Shown: piece after piece, positions 1-8,745 of the stretch
How the letters are laid out: the number at the start of each line of letters is the position of its first letter
Position numbering within the stretch: position 1 is the stretch's first letter
Position numbers and translations under genes: made by a program
NCBI GenBank assembly: GCA_947496465.1
Contig: CANMCX010000001.1
Span: 62,001 to 126,000, forward strand
Direction of reading: 5' to 3'
Length of the DNA stretch: 64,000 nt
DNA from: Marinifilum_A sediminis
GTDB taxonomy: Bacteria; Bacteroidota; Bacteroidia; Bacteroidales; Marinifilaceae
The notes under the pieces: model-generated
Told to the model about the DNA's origin: nothing
Database searches by the model: none
What the model saw: the letters and a program-made list of their open reading frames with translations, nothing else

Positions 1-164
1 AAAAATGCATTACGGTATTGTTTTACGAACTCTTTGTGTTTTAAATCTGATAATTGAGATTCACTAATTGAGTATAACTCCTTAATTCTTTTTAATTCTC
101 TTTCAAATCCTATTCCGAATTTAATTTTGCTCAAAAAGTAATCCCTTATTCCCTTGTAATTCAT
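1..164 (-). CDS. Partial CDS at window edge, possible CapK/PaaK-type adenylating enzyme N-terminus
   Basis: An open frame reads leftward off the window from an ATG at 164-162. About 54 codons are visible without a stop. It begins MNYKGIRDYF and includes ERELKRIKELYSISE and LKHKEFVKQYRNAF. The start overlaps the 3' end of the GT4 gene by 44 bp, in keeping with other overlaps in this operon (4 to 22 bp), although longer. A basic N-terminal helix ending in KQYRNAF resembles the start of CapK/phenylacetate-CoA-ligase-like proteins found in capsule loci, but too little is visible to assign a family. That the frame is coding is likely; the function is a guess. Confidence 0.5.
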   Translation of the reverse strand, partial: MNYKGIRDYFLSKIKFGIGFERELKRIKELYSISESQLSDLKHKEFVKQYRNAF

Positions 165-1203
165 GGTAGATTGAGAATAATGATTTTAATACGCTTTGTG
201 GATAATAGTCAACAACAGCTTTGCTCGACTTTTGTGAATAGATATCACAGAGATCTTTATTGGTCATTAGTTTTTCAATTGCATTTTTAATGGCTATCTG
301 ATTTCCAGGTTCAATTAATATGCCATTGCGGCTTTTATAAATCAAATCCGGAATGCCTCCCACTTTACTCGATATAATCGGCAATCCATAACTCATAGCT
401 TCCAAAATTGATAAGGGTAACCCTTCCTTATAAGATGGTAAAATAAAGGCATTGGATGATCGAAACAACTGCTCTTTTTTTTCAGAATCAGCCCAGCCTT
501 CAAATTGGACTATATCTTTCACTTTCCATTTTTCAATGGTTTCCTTAAAGCGATCCACTTCTCCATTACCAGCCACTTTCAATTCCAATTTTCCTTCGAA
601 TAAGTCTCGATTTTTAGCAATTACTTTAATCAAATCAAAAATTCCTTTGTTATCACCTATTAAACCCAAAAAGAACAGAATAAACTTACCCTCCTTTTCA
701 TTTCTTTCAGTGGTAACGGGTGGAATTATCATGTTGTTTACAATTTCAATTCGTCTGCTTTTAAAAGCGCTTGCGAAAAAATGCTTCCATTTCTCCGATA
801 AGCAAACCAAAACATCTGATGAATTGATTACATAACGAACACGCTTTTGAATAAAAGGGGAAGATTTAAGATAGAAATCCCGAAAACCTCCTCCATGTAC
901 ATGATAGATTATCTTTTTAGTAAAGAAAATTCGAGCTATAGAAAACAAGATGTATTTTCTGTAGAAGCTTCCTTTTGAAGCTCCATGAATGTGCAATATT
1001 TTAATATCCCTGTCTTTTAACAATCGAATAATGAATTCCAAAACACAAATTGGAAACCAAAGCGTGTTCAAAAACTTAGACTCATACTTATGAGTTACCA
1101 AAACCTTAAAGTCGGTCATATACCGAGAGTAATTGTTAACACATAAACCAATTCCTCCCTTACTGTTTTGATTTCCCGGAGCTATGTAAAGTACTTCTTT
1201 CAT
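121..1203 (-). CDS. Glycosyltransferase family 4 (GT-B fold)
   Basis: A predicted retaining glycosyltransferase that would transfer a sugar from a nucleotide-sugar donor to the lipid-linked repeat unit at the inner face of the membrane. The 360-residue length is normal for GT4. A glycine-rich N-terminal loop (GNQNSKGGIG, about residues 10-19) fits the acceptor-side Rossmann domain. The C-terminal donor domain has the family EX7E motif, E260 and E268, in YKEGLPLSILEAMSYGLP, followed by SKVGGIPDLI. The FLGLIGDNKGI stretch near 178-188 is the usual linker strand before the donor domain. The gene lies 18 bp after the deacetylase gene, in the same operon. Donor and acceptor cannot be told from sequence. 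Confidence 0.92.
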   Translation of the reverse strand: MKEVLYIAPGNQNSKGGIGLCVNNYSRYMTDFKVLVTHKYESKFLNTLWFPICVLEFIIRLLKDRDIKILHIHGASKGSFYRKYILFSIARIFFTKKIIYHVHGGGFRDFYLKSSPFIQKRVRYVINSSDVLVCLSEKWKHFFASAFKSRRIEIVNNMIIPPVTTERNEKEGKFILFFLGLIGDNKGIFDLIKVIAKNRDLFEGKLELKVAGNGEVDRFKETIEKWKVKDIVQFEGWADSEKKEQLFRSSNAFILPSYKEGLPLSILEAMSYGLPIISSKVGGIPDLIYKSRNGILIEPGNQIAIKNAIEKLMTNKDLCDIYSQKSSKAVVDYYPQSVLKSLFSIYHELQGNKGLLFEQN

Positions 1204-1221
1204 TAAATAATTCAGTTTTAC

Positions 1222-2145
1222 CTACGTTTTTGAAAAATTAATTTTTAATATTCGATATGGACTTCTTATTAGTTTAAAAGGCTGAACAAATCGATGCCAA
1301 ACTCCTAACATTCGTGCAATATTCTCATAGGTTCCTCCATTCGAATTTATAGACACCCTGGGTATTTGAAATACATCTCCTTCAATTGACAGATTCGGAT
1401 TGGTTGTGAATGCCATTTTATATCCGCATTCCTTCAATAAATTGATATCTCTTTGATCAAAATCCCCATTGGGATAAGAGAAAGATTGTATTTCTGTATC
1501 TAACCATTTTTCCAGTGTTTTCTTAGATTCCCGATATTCAAAATCCAACTCTTCATTTGAACAATTAAGAGTAATTGGATGATGGTAAGTATGAGAACCA
1601 ATTGTGATTAAAGGATGTTTATTGAAGCTCTTTAGTTCGTTTAAATCAACACACGACCTTTTCAAATCATATTTTGATATGGCGGAATTAATAAGCTGTA
1701 ATCGTTCCGAATTTGAAATTTTCTTTAAATCTTCAACACTTAAAAAATTTATATTATCAGTCAAAACTGCCGGAGTGTATTCCCACCAAAAATTTCCTGT
1801 AACAACTGGCTCTACCGGAATAAAAAAGGAGACTGGGATTTGGTATTTCTCTATTGTCTTAATCAATTTCAAATTCCCTTTCCATCCATCGTCAAAGGAA
1901 ATAAACACCATTCTCTCCAAAATAGAATAACTTTCCTCTACAATTTCTAAATACTCTTTTTCGGATATAAATTTGAATTGGTAAGCTTTAAGAAATCTTA
2001 CAATACTTTTAAACAATACTGGAGATGGATTGTGAAAGTAGATTGAAAGCACATGATTGTTAAATCGCTTTAAAGCTGACTTTTTAAAAATCAACAATAG
2101 TAAAATACTAATTGCATCTCTTATGTATCTTTTCAGACTAAACAT
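1222..2145 (-). CDS. Polysaccharide deacetylase (NodB/CE4 family)
   Basis: A predicted metal-dependent deacetylase that removes N- or O-acetyl groups from a sugar. The NodB motifs are visible: SFDDGW with D85 and D86, SHTYHHP with metal ligands H185 and H189, and SYPNGDFD later in the barrel. Together these give the Asp-His-His metal triad. A hydrophobic stretch at residues 11-20 (AISILLLLIF) may anchor it in the inner membrane or act as an uncleaved signal. The gene overlaps the preceding acyltransferase gene by 8 bp, which indicates translational coupling. In a locus that also carries two acyltransferases, it may trim or re-pattern the acyl groups of the polysaccharide; this role is inferred. 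Confidence 0.9.
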   Translation of the reverse strand: MFSLKRYIRDAISILLLLIFKKSALKRFNNHVLSIYFHNPSPVLFKSIVRFLKAYQFKFISEKEYLEIVEESYSILERMVFISFDDGWKGNLKLIKTIEKYQIPVSFFIPVEPVVTGNFWWEYTPAVLTDNINFLSVEDLKKISNSERLQLINSAISKYDLKRSCVDLNELKSFNKHPLITIGSHTYHHPITLNCSNEELDFEYRESKKTLEKWLDTEIQSFSYPNGDFDQRDINLLKECGYKMAFTTNPNLSIEGDVFQIPRVSINSNGGTYENIARMLGVWHRFVQPFKLIRSPYRILKINFSKT

Positions 2146-3214
2146 ATTCTTGAATCTCTTTAAATTGCTTCGAAACCTGATGATTTGTTTTTACAACTTT
2201 ATAGTATAAATAAGGTAAAGCCAATAAGGATTTTAAACGATATCGATAATCAAAACACATGTAAAAAGGTGCCGCTCTATCTGTAAACTGAAATTTATAG
2301 GCATCCAAACCAACACCAAAAGAAAATTTCTTTTTACCTATTTTAAAACTATTTCGAATGTTACAATCCATGCATTGAACACCAACTCCATAACTTCTAT
2401 AATCACGATCGAAAGCACAATCAACGGCAATGCGAACATCATCACACTCTATGTTAGCCACATATGCTACAGGCGTTTCGTTAAATTTTGCAAAGAGTAC
2501 ATGCGAAGGAAAATTATCGTACAATTTCAAATGAAAGTTCTCTTTATTTTTATCACCATACACATAATTCTTGCCGTCGATCTCTTTTGATTTTGCAATC
2601 TCTTTAATTATCTTAAAATTGGCTTCGTTGATCTCTTCATAAGATAATTTCAAATTGAAACCATCTCTTTCTATTTTTCGAATTGTTCTGCTAAGTTTCT
2701 TTCTGAATTTTTTTGCGTAAACATTAAGCGAGAAATCTTCATAAGAATCAAAATCAGCAATTGGAATTACGGGAGCTCCTGAATACCGATACATTTTAAA
2801 CTTCTGATTTAAAATGGATGTTTTTGGCACATATTTAAAAAAGATGAAATGATAGTTGATCTTTTTTTTAATCCATCGCAATAACTCATCAATAAAGTCA
2901 GAATCCAGTTCTTTCATTATAATCAGATCGTGACCGATGCAAGACCATTGCTGACCTAAAAACCCAACAAACTCCAGTTTTATACATTTGCAATATTTTC
3001 TTATTAGTTTTATCAAAGGTATTATTGCCACTAATTCTTCTCCTTCGTAGGCTGCAATTATTAATGGTTTCTTTTGAAATCCAATTGTATTGTTTTCAAC
3101 CTTTTCGAAAACAGAATACCAATCGGAAATCCATTTATATTGATTACTTGGAAAACTTGCCTTGTAATTTATGCTCTCCAATTCTTTTAGTGAGATGGAG
3201 CTAAAATGATACAT
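2138..3214 (-). CDS. FemAB/GNAT-like acyltransferase, copy 1
   Basis: A 358-residue protein of the Acetyltransf_6 (CelD/BioF2-like, GNAT superfamily) type often found in exopolysaccharide loci. It probably transfers an acyl or aminoacyl group to a sugar or sugar-amine. The N-terminal half carries the conserved block WISDWYSVFEKVE followed by EFVGFLGQQWS. The C-terminal half carries the GNAT-like stretch PVAYVANIECDDVRIAVD and the FGVGLDAYKFQF segment. There is no signal peptide. It is a clear paralogue of the neighbour at 3281-4435, sharing the same block order along the whole length, so the pair arose by tandem duplication. The precise substrate is unknown. Confidence 0.85.
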   Translation of the reverse strand: MYHFSSISLKELESINYKASFPSNQYKWISDWYSVFEKVENNTIGFQKKPLIIAAYEGEELVAIIPLIKLIRKYCKCIKLEFVGFLGQQWSCIGHDLIIMKELDSDFIDELLRWIKKKINYHFIFFKYVPKTSILNQKFKMYRYSGAPVIPIADFDSYEDFSLNVYAKKFRKKLSRTIRKIERDGFNLKLSYEEINEANFKIIKEIAKSKEIDGKNYVYGDKNKENFHLKLYDNFPSHVLFAKFNETPVAYVANIECDDVRIAVDCAFDRDYRSYGVGVQCMDCNIRNSFKIGKKKFSFGVGLDAYKFQFTDRAAPFYMCFDYRYRLKSLLALPYLYYKVVKTNHQVSKQFKEIQEYV

Positions 3215-3280
3215 GATAGTTTGATTTTGGGTTAAATTGGGTTTTAGTAATAAGGCTTTTAACCTTCTTGTTTCGATAGA

Positions 3281-4435
3281 CTATAGATCATTAATTGCTA
3301 TATTCTCTAATTTTATTTTTGTTTCGTTTGCTTTTCTTTTGTGATGATTCCTTCTTTTTTTTCGATTGGCAAATGCTTTATCCATAATCTCCCCAACCAT
3401 TTTATCTGTTTTCTTCAATCGATAATACATATATGGTAATGCCAATAAAGACTTAAGCCTAAATTTAAAATCAAAACACATAAAAAACTCTTCAATTTTA
3501 TTACAGTATCTGAATTTATATGAATCAAGACCTAAACCAAAAGAAACCATTTCAGCTCCCTCTTTAAAACTATTGCGAATCACCTCATCAATACAGTGAA
3601 TTCCTATCCCATATTTACGAAACTTTCTATTAAAAGAGGCATCAATACCAATTCGTTTTCCTTTGAAATCAATCTCGGTAGCATAAGCTACAGGTTTGCC
3701 ATTAAATCTTATAAAAACCACTTTCGATGGAAACGTTTCGTATACCTTTAAATGAAAATTCTCTTTAGAACTGTTTCCGTATAGAAAGCTTTTTCCATCA
3801 ACAACCTTAGATTTAGCAATTGCTCTTATATGTTTTAAACTTGATTCATTTATTTCCTCGACCTCCGTAGTCATTTCAAGCTCATTCTTAGAAATACTTC
3901 TATAAGTTCTACGCAATTCCTCTCTAAATTTCCTTGAGTATACATTCTTCGAAAAGTCCTCATAATCAACAAAAGAAGAAGCCTTGATATAAGGAGCACC
4001 AGCATATCTGTATAACTTATATTTTTGCTTAAAACTTGTTGATTTAGGAAGATATTTAAGAAATAAAAAATGATATGAAATGTTATTTCTTATCCATTTA
4101 GTGAGGTCCTTAGTAAAACAATCATCCAATGATTTTAGTTTTATAATGTCATAACCTAAACCAGACCATTGTTGTCCAAGGAATTCTAAAAAATCTAACT
4201 TGAAAAACTTAAAATAGGTACGAGTTAATTTTAAAAGAGGCACTATAGCAACCAGTCTTGTTCCCTCGTGAACTGTAATTATATAAGGCTTTTTGGAATA
4301 CCCAATAATATTGTCTTCAACCTTACTGAATGTATTGTACCAGTTAGATATCCAATTGGTTTGAATTCCAGGAAAACTTCCCTGATATTCAATCCGCTCT
4401 AAATCTCTTATGGTTATTAAGCTAAATCCGTACAT
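3281..4435 (-). CDS. FemAB/GNAT-like acyltransferase, copy 2
   Basis: A 384-residue paralogue of the downstream gene, with the same landmarks in the same order: WISNWYNTFSKVED, FLGQQWSGLGYDII, PVAYATEIDFKGKRIGID and FGLGLDSYKFRY. It differs by a lysine/arginine-rich C-terminal tail (ANRKKRRNHHKRKANE), absent from copy 1. The tail could bind nucleic acid or acidic membrane lipid, or may simply be drift. Acyl transfer onto the polysaccharide repeat unit is inferred from the family and locus. The gene sits 13 bp after the Wzy-like gene and 66 bp before copy 1. Confidence 0.85.
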   Translation of the reverse strand: MYGFSLITIRDLERIEYQGSFPGIQTNWISNWYNTFSKVEDNIIGYSKKPYIITVHEGTRLVAIVPLLKLTRTYFKFFKLDFLEFLGQQWSGLGYDIIKLKSLDDCFTKDLTKWIRNNISYHFLFLKYLPKSTSFKQKYKLYRYAGAPYIKASSFVDYEDFSKNVYSRKFREELRRTYRSISKNELEMTTEVEEINESSLKHIRAIAKSKVVDGKSFLYGNSSKENFHLKVYETFPSKVVFIRFNGKPVAYATEIDFKGKRIGIDASFNRKFRKYGIGIHCIDEVIRNSFKEGAEMVSFGLGLDSYKFRYCNKIEEFFMCFDFKFRLKSLLALPYMYYRLKKTDKMVGEIMDKAFANRKKRRNHHKRKANETKIKLENIAINDL

Positions 4436-4448
4436 ATATTCACAATAA

Positions 4449-5717
4449 TTAGCGACGATAAACAGGTTGACAGGTCTTTATCTTTTCATAAACATCAGAC
4501 TTTTTTCGGTAATCGATAAAGCGATTTACCCTACTCTCGATTACAGATATTCCAATGTAAATAGAGAGGAAAACATCTACTAAAAAATAATTGGCTTGTT
4601 GTGTTGCCAGACAAGATAAAAACATAAAAAACAGAGCAACCGTTAACTGGTTGTGAGAACTCTCAGAACCAGCAATCGAATTATAAATGGTAAGTAAAAA
4701 CAGGATATATAGGAGAAATCCTAAAATTCCATTATCAACTAAAGTTTGGATAAATCCATTATGTGCAAACAATGGCATTCCATCTTTTTGCTCGTATCGG
4801 CGCATCGATTCTTCCATGCCCATACCTACTAAATAAGTCACAAAATTACTTTCGTACAAATTCTCCAAATAGATTTGTGCAATTTGTAATCGACCTGAAC
4901 CAACTGTTTCATAAGCCGATTTATCCTCCTGTCCGGCTCTGTCATCCATTACCCTTCGTCTGAAGCCTTCATTCGTCTGAAAAAGAAATACCAAACCAGC
5001 GAATAATAAAGCTCCTGCAATTGCAATCTTACCTAAATTTCGAAATGAAACTTTTCTGATAAAAAGAACTAATATGCCTACAACAAACATCAGCCAACCA
5101 GTTCGGGTATAAGTTTTAAATAGAAAAAAAACCCCAAGAAGCAGGATAGGAATCATGATTAAATTAACTCGTAAGTTCCCTCTTTTCTTCACGATTAAGT
5201 CCAACACAATAATAGATGCGACTGCTAACACTGCAGATGTATAATGTGGAGCTCCCAAAATTCCTATTAATCCATCTAAACGTGTATCTTCCATCCATAA
5301 CATGGTTGTGCTAGCTGGTGCTGAAAACACACCCAAATAATAGGGCAGATTACTCAAAATGAAAAATGCAGCCATAAACACTGGTACAAGTCGCAAATTT
5401 TTTAGAGCCTTTGCACTATTAATGTTCAAATAAATCCAATGAACAAATAATGGAATGGTTAAATATTTGGTAAAGTTGATTATTGAATCGATAGGAAATT
5501 TAAAAAAGGCAACATGTACCAAATTCTTCGCCGCAAACAGATAACCTAATACTAAAAAAGCATGTTTTGTTTCCTGTCCAACCACCCTTGATATCAGGAA
5601 TAAGAGTAAGGGCATTTTCCACAGGTAAGCCAATTCCTGACCTCCAATGGTAAAGCTTTTCAAATAAAAAGCCACAAAAAAGATTAAAAACCAAATTCCG
5701 ATTTCTACATATCTCAT
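4449..5717 (-). CDS. Wzy/O-antigen ligase-like polysaccharide polymerase
   Basis: A polytopic inner-membrane protein of 422 residues with roughly ten to twelve hydrophobic segments and one large loop in the second half. That loop holds the signature YLVGMGMEESMRRYEQ, then LFAHNGFIQTLVDNGILGF. The HNxF..L...GILG pattern marks the Wzy_C/O-antigen ligase family. In a Wzx/Wzy pathway this protein would join repeat units on the periplasmic face. Its start overlaps the stop of the PLP-transferase gene by 4 bp. A WaaL-type ligase cannot be excluded from sequence alone, but a locus with its own flippase favours the polymerase. Confidence 0.87.
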   Translation of the reverse strand: MRYVEIGIWFLIFFVAFYLKSFTIGGQELAYLWKMPLLLFLISRVVGQETKHAFLVLGYLFAAKNLVHVAFFKFPIDSIINFTKYLTIPLFVHWIYLNINSAKALKNLRLVPVFMAAFFILSNLPYYLGVFSAPASTTMLWMEDTRLDGLIGILGAPHYTSAVLAVASIIVLDLIVKKRGNLRVNLIMIPILLLGVFFLFKTYTRTGWLMFVVGILVLFIRKVSFRNLGKIAIAGALLFAGLVFLFQTNEGFRRRVMDDRAGQEDKSAYETVGSGRLQIAQIYLENLYESNFVTYLVGMGMEESMRRYEQKDGMPLFAHNGFIQTLVDNGILGFLLYILFLLTIYNSIAGSESSHNQLTVALFFMFLSCLATQQANYFLVDVFLSIYIGISVIESRVNRFIDYRKKSDVYEKIKTCQPVYRR

Positions 5718-6691
5718 TCAGCAACAGTTTTTAAAAGAACATTGCAAATTCTATCCATATCTAAAAGACCATATCTCTGATCTACTGGAAGTGGAAGTAG
5801 ATATTTTGCCAGTTTATATTCCGTACTTTCGGGTTTACATTCCTGCAAAACATTAGACCAATAACTGGCAACAAATATCTTTTGTCGAATAAGTTCATCT
5901 CTTAACAACTCATTCTCAATGTAAATTGGATAAACCATTGGTCCATCAATTTCAGCATCGTTAAAGGTCAATTTATTTAATGACTTTAGTTTTAAATGTA
6001 AATATTGAAAGTTTCTATTTCTTCGGTTCTTTGCTGAAGTATAATTGATTCCAGCCAGTATTTTCTGCGTAAACTCGGACATTAATCTAATTTCTTTTCC
6101 ACACAAATACTCCTCATTCTTTAGGAATGCAGGATATCCATCATTGGCACCATTCTCAAGTCTTCTTAGCAGATGTTCACTGCGTTTCCATGATATTTCC
6201 TGTTCAAAATCCATAAAAGTATTACAGTCTGTACTTAAATAAGCACCATCAGCAACACCGAAAAATTTACGAGCCGAATAAAATGTATCTACATCTTTTA
6301 AGGGAGGTTCGAAAAACGCCTGCGAATTATCAACTATTAAATTGTTTACTCTCTTACTAATGTTTGAAATGTATTTGCCTTTCATTCCAAAATAATTGAC
6401 TATCAGAATGCATTCATCATCTTTTATTTCAAGAATGTGTTGTGGTTCCAAATCCTTTGTAATCAAATATTTTTCATATTCAATATCCAATTTCAAAATC
6501 GGTTCCATAATAGCATGGCAGCTGTATTTAGGTAGATAAATTTTCCGGTAATTTCTCGCTCTTAGAATATACTCCAGACAGTTTCGACCCGTATTAAAAC
6601 GAATTAAATTAGAATACAATTCTGATTCAAATCGATTCTCCAATTCAAAATATCCACCAATTGCTTTACCCATTCTTCTATTCCAGTTCAA
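5714..6691 (-). CDS. PLP-dependent transferase, DegT/aminotransferase-like
   Basis: A 325-residue protein with fold-type I PLP-enzyme features. There is an N-terminal glycine/arginine block (RFNTGRNCLEYIL), LPKYSCHAI in the cofactor region, LIVDNSQAFF with D121 expected to contact the pyridine nitrogen, and FYSARKFFGVADGAYL with K142 as the likely Schiff-base lysine. It is shorter than normal DegT/DnrJ/EryC1 enzymes (about 370-400) and only distantly like the VioA-type gene upstream. The substrate is probably a keto-sugar or small amino compound. It is sandwiched between, and overlaps, the ATP-grasp (14 bp) and Wzy (4 bp) genes. A combined role with the ATP-grasp ligase in adding an amino-acid-like substituent is plausible but inferred. 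Confidence 0.75.
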   Translation of the reverse strand: MNWNRRMGKAIGGYFELENRFESELYSNLIRFNTGRNCLEYILRARNYRKIYLPKYSCHAIMEPILKLDIEYEKYLITKDLEPQHILEIKDDECILIVNYFGMKGKYISNISKRVNNLIVDNSQAFFEPPLKDVDTFYSARKFFGVADGAYLSTDCNTFMDFEQEISWKRSEHLLRRLENGANDGYPAFLKNEEYLCGKEIRLMSEFTQKILAGINYTSAKNRRNRNFQYLHLKLKSLNKLTFNDAEIDGPMVYPIYIENELLRDELIRQKIFVASYWSNVLQECKPESTEYKLAKYLLPLPVDQRYGLLDMDRICNVLLKTVAE

Positions 6692-7880
6692 CAGCTATTA
6701 ATTCCTCTATTTTGTCCATCATTTTGTTTCGGACATTCAAATTGGGAAATTCTAATAAGCCTACTCCAACCGTACAATTCGATCCATTAAACTTATAAAC
6801 ATCACCACCCTCTTTAACCATTAACCTAATATCAAGAACATATTGAGAAATGGAATCATCCAATTTTACAGATTTGAATTTGCCATCCTTATTGGAGTGG
6901 ATCACATAACTTGTATAAAACTTCTCAATATTCTTACGATTCAATATTTTAGGCTCTACTTCCATACTCGCATCAACACTCATTTTTATCATGTCTACAT
7001 TACTGGCGCACTTAATGATATCGGGTATGCAATTGCCTCCGTTCCTAGCACCAATTTCAATCAGATAAATTTCATCTTTCTCATCAACAATCACTTCGAT
7101 ATTAAAACCTCCAAATTTTATCTTAAGAAGATCTATGGCTCTCTGCAGTTCCGATTTAATTTTATCATGAATAAAATCAGGCAAAAGCGAGGGATAATTA
7201 ATACTGGAGGGAACAAAAGGATTGATGGCAACATCATTTCGCTGATCACCCAAGTAGTAAGCAATAATTTTCCCATTGTGCACAAAAATATCTCCATCGA
7301 GCTGAGGATACTTTTTCTCAATAAACTCTTCAACGATAAACCTATTTGAACGGGAGAATTGAGTGGCATGAGTAATTGCCTTATCCATTTCCCAAAAATC
7401 GTTTACCGCACTTATTCCTTTGCTTCCACTCGAATCAACAGGTTTTACAATTACCGGATAGGTAAACTGTGAACTTGAACTGGAAAAATCTTTTAAAGTA
7501 TTAAACCCGCCATACCATGGTGTATTAAATTTATTCAATCTCAAAAAAGATCTGTACAAATCTTTCTCTGATAATGTCTTAACCGATTTATAGGGATTCC
7601 CTGGCAATCCCATTTTTTCAGCAACAAAAGCTGCTGTTGGTGCTGCAGGATCGGATGCATAGGCTAAAATTCCATCAATTTCTAATTTGCGGGCAAGTTT
7701 TAAAACCAACTGCAAATCAGTAGTACTTACATTATGATATTCATCGGAATATTTATGTCCAGGATTATCAGGACAATAATCGCAAGTAATTACATGGTAG
7801 CCTTCTGACTTTGCATATTTTATGCAAGGTATTTGAAAACTACTAGCTCCCAACATGAGTAACTTTTTCTTTTCTTGCAT
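6678..7880 (-). CDS. ATP-grasp family carboxylate-amine ligase
   Basis: A soluble 400-residue ligase of the ATP-grasp fold that forms an acyl-phosphate and couples it to an amine or thiol. The N-terminal pre-ATP-grasp Rossmann part starts LLMLGASSFQIPCI and includes ILAYASDPAAPTAA. The central domain has PVIVKPVDSSGSKGIS, the phosphate-binding loop with its ATP-contacting lysine. The metal-binding end is EIGARNGGNCIPDI. The architecture is that of carbamoyl-phosphate-synthase-like or PurK-like sugar-locus ligases. It overlaps the PLP-transferase gene by 14 bp. Its likely job is to attach an amino acid or carboxylate to a sugar; the substrate is not visible from sequence. Confidence 0.87.
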   Translation of the reverse strand: MQEKKKLLMLGASSFQIPCIKYAKSEGYHVITCDYCPDNPGHKYSDEYHNVSTTDLQLVLKLARKLEIDGILAYASDPAAPTAAFVAEKMGLPGNPYKSVKTLSEKDLYRSFLRLNKFNTPWYGGFNTLKDFSSSSSQFTYPVIVKPVDSSGSKGISAVNDFWEMDKAITHATQFSRSNRFIVEEFIEKKYPQLDGDIFVHNGKIIAYYLGDQRNDVAINPFVPSSINYPSLLPDFIHDKIKSELQRAIDLLKIKFGGFNIEVIVDEKDEIYLIEIGARNGGNCIPDIIKCASNVDMIKMSVDASMEVEPKILNRKNIEKFYTSYVIHSNKDGKFKSVKLDDSISQYVLDIRLMVKEGGDVYKFNGSNCTVGVGLLEFPNLNVRNKMMDKIEELIAVELE

Positions 7881-7950
7881 AACTATTGATTTTTCTAATA
7901 CAATTAAATTGTATCTATAGGTTGATTTGGGAAATTAATATTTCAGGGTA

Positions 7951-8727
7951 CTACAAAAAATCATACTCCTTCAAAAAATTCAACACCGTATGCTTGTCGT
8001 TATACATTAGTACATCAATAATAGATAGATAGGGTACAAATTCCTTAGAAGATTGCCTGTACTTTATGTTGCCTGATTTCAGAAAATACAAATCAACTCC
8101 CTGATTTTTAAAATATTCCTTCTGGTAAATTTCTTTTCCTCCAATTGGATTGACATATTTTTTATACCCCAACTGTTTTGTAATATCGATTAAACGATCT
8201 GCTTTGTCAATTCCAGCATTTTGAGGAAAACTTACCGATGATTTCCTCCATAGAACTGTTTTCCCAATATATTCAAACACTGCTAAAACAGACTGAATTC
8301 CCATATCGCCAATATTTTGATAATCTCTTTCAAAAGTATCAATCAATAGGTTGATTACTTCATTATAAAACGGAGCTTTTGAGTAGGCAGATTCCAGTTG
8401 AAGGAATAATTTTCTTCTATAATTATCATCGATGGCAGGAACAATCTCATTGATCTTTTTATTCTGACTTGCTTTCTCTACAGGAATTGTAAAAAGAAAA
8501 TCTCGATCATTTAATAAAATCCTATTTCGATTTACCCAGCCTCTTTTTATGTAATTCACATCGTCATAAAACACAATTTCGGTAGATGCTTCAATCAGCT
8601 GAAAATACCCAATATAAGGAAATAAGTAAGGTTGCATAATCGACAAACAGGTCCCAACTTCCTCTGTTGATTTTTCATGATTACGATCAATTACACTTAT
8701 TTCCGATTTCTGATTGGCATTCCGCAT
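7951..8727 (-). CDS. WbqC-family protein
   Basis: Recognised from the WbqC signature near the N-terminus: IMQPYLFPYIGYFQLI, then FYDDVNYIKRGWVNRN. These proteins occur in O-antigen and capsule clusters that make amino sugars and are thought to modify or condense sugar amines; the chemistry is poorly defined. The protein is 258 residues with no signal peptide. The family normally starts almost directly at the IMQPY block, but here about 29 residues (MRNANQKSEISVIDR and onward) precede it. The M within IMQPY is residue 31. Either the annotated start is too early or there is a true N-terminal tail. The start lies 18 bp after the GT2 gene. Confidence 0.88.
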   Translation of the reverse strand: MRNANQKSEISVIDRNHEKSTEEVGTCLSIMQPYLFPYIGYFQLIEASTEIVFYDDVNYIKRGWVNRNRILLNDRDFLFTIPVEKASQNKKINEIVPAIDDNYRRKLFLQLESAYSKAPFYNEVINLLIDTFERDYQNIGDMGIQSVLAVFEYIGKTVLWRKSSVSFPQNAGIDKADRLIDITKQLGYKKYVNPIGGKEIYQKEYFKNQGVDLYFLKSGNIKYRQSSKEFVPYLSIIDVLMYNDKHTVLNFLKEYDFL

Positions 8728-8745
8728 TGCTTTCTAATAAACTGG

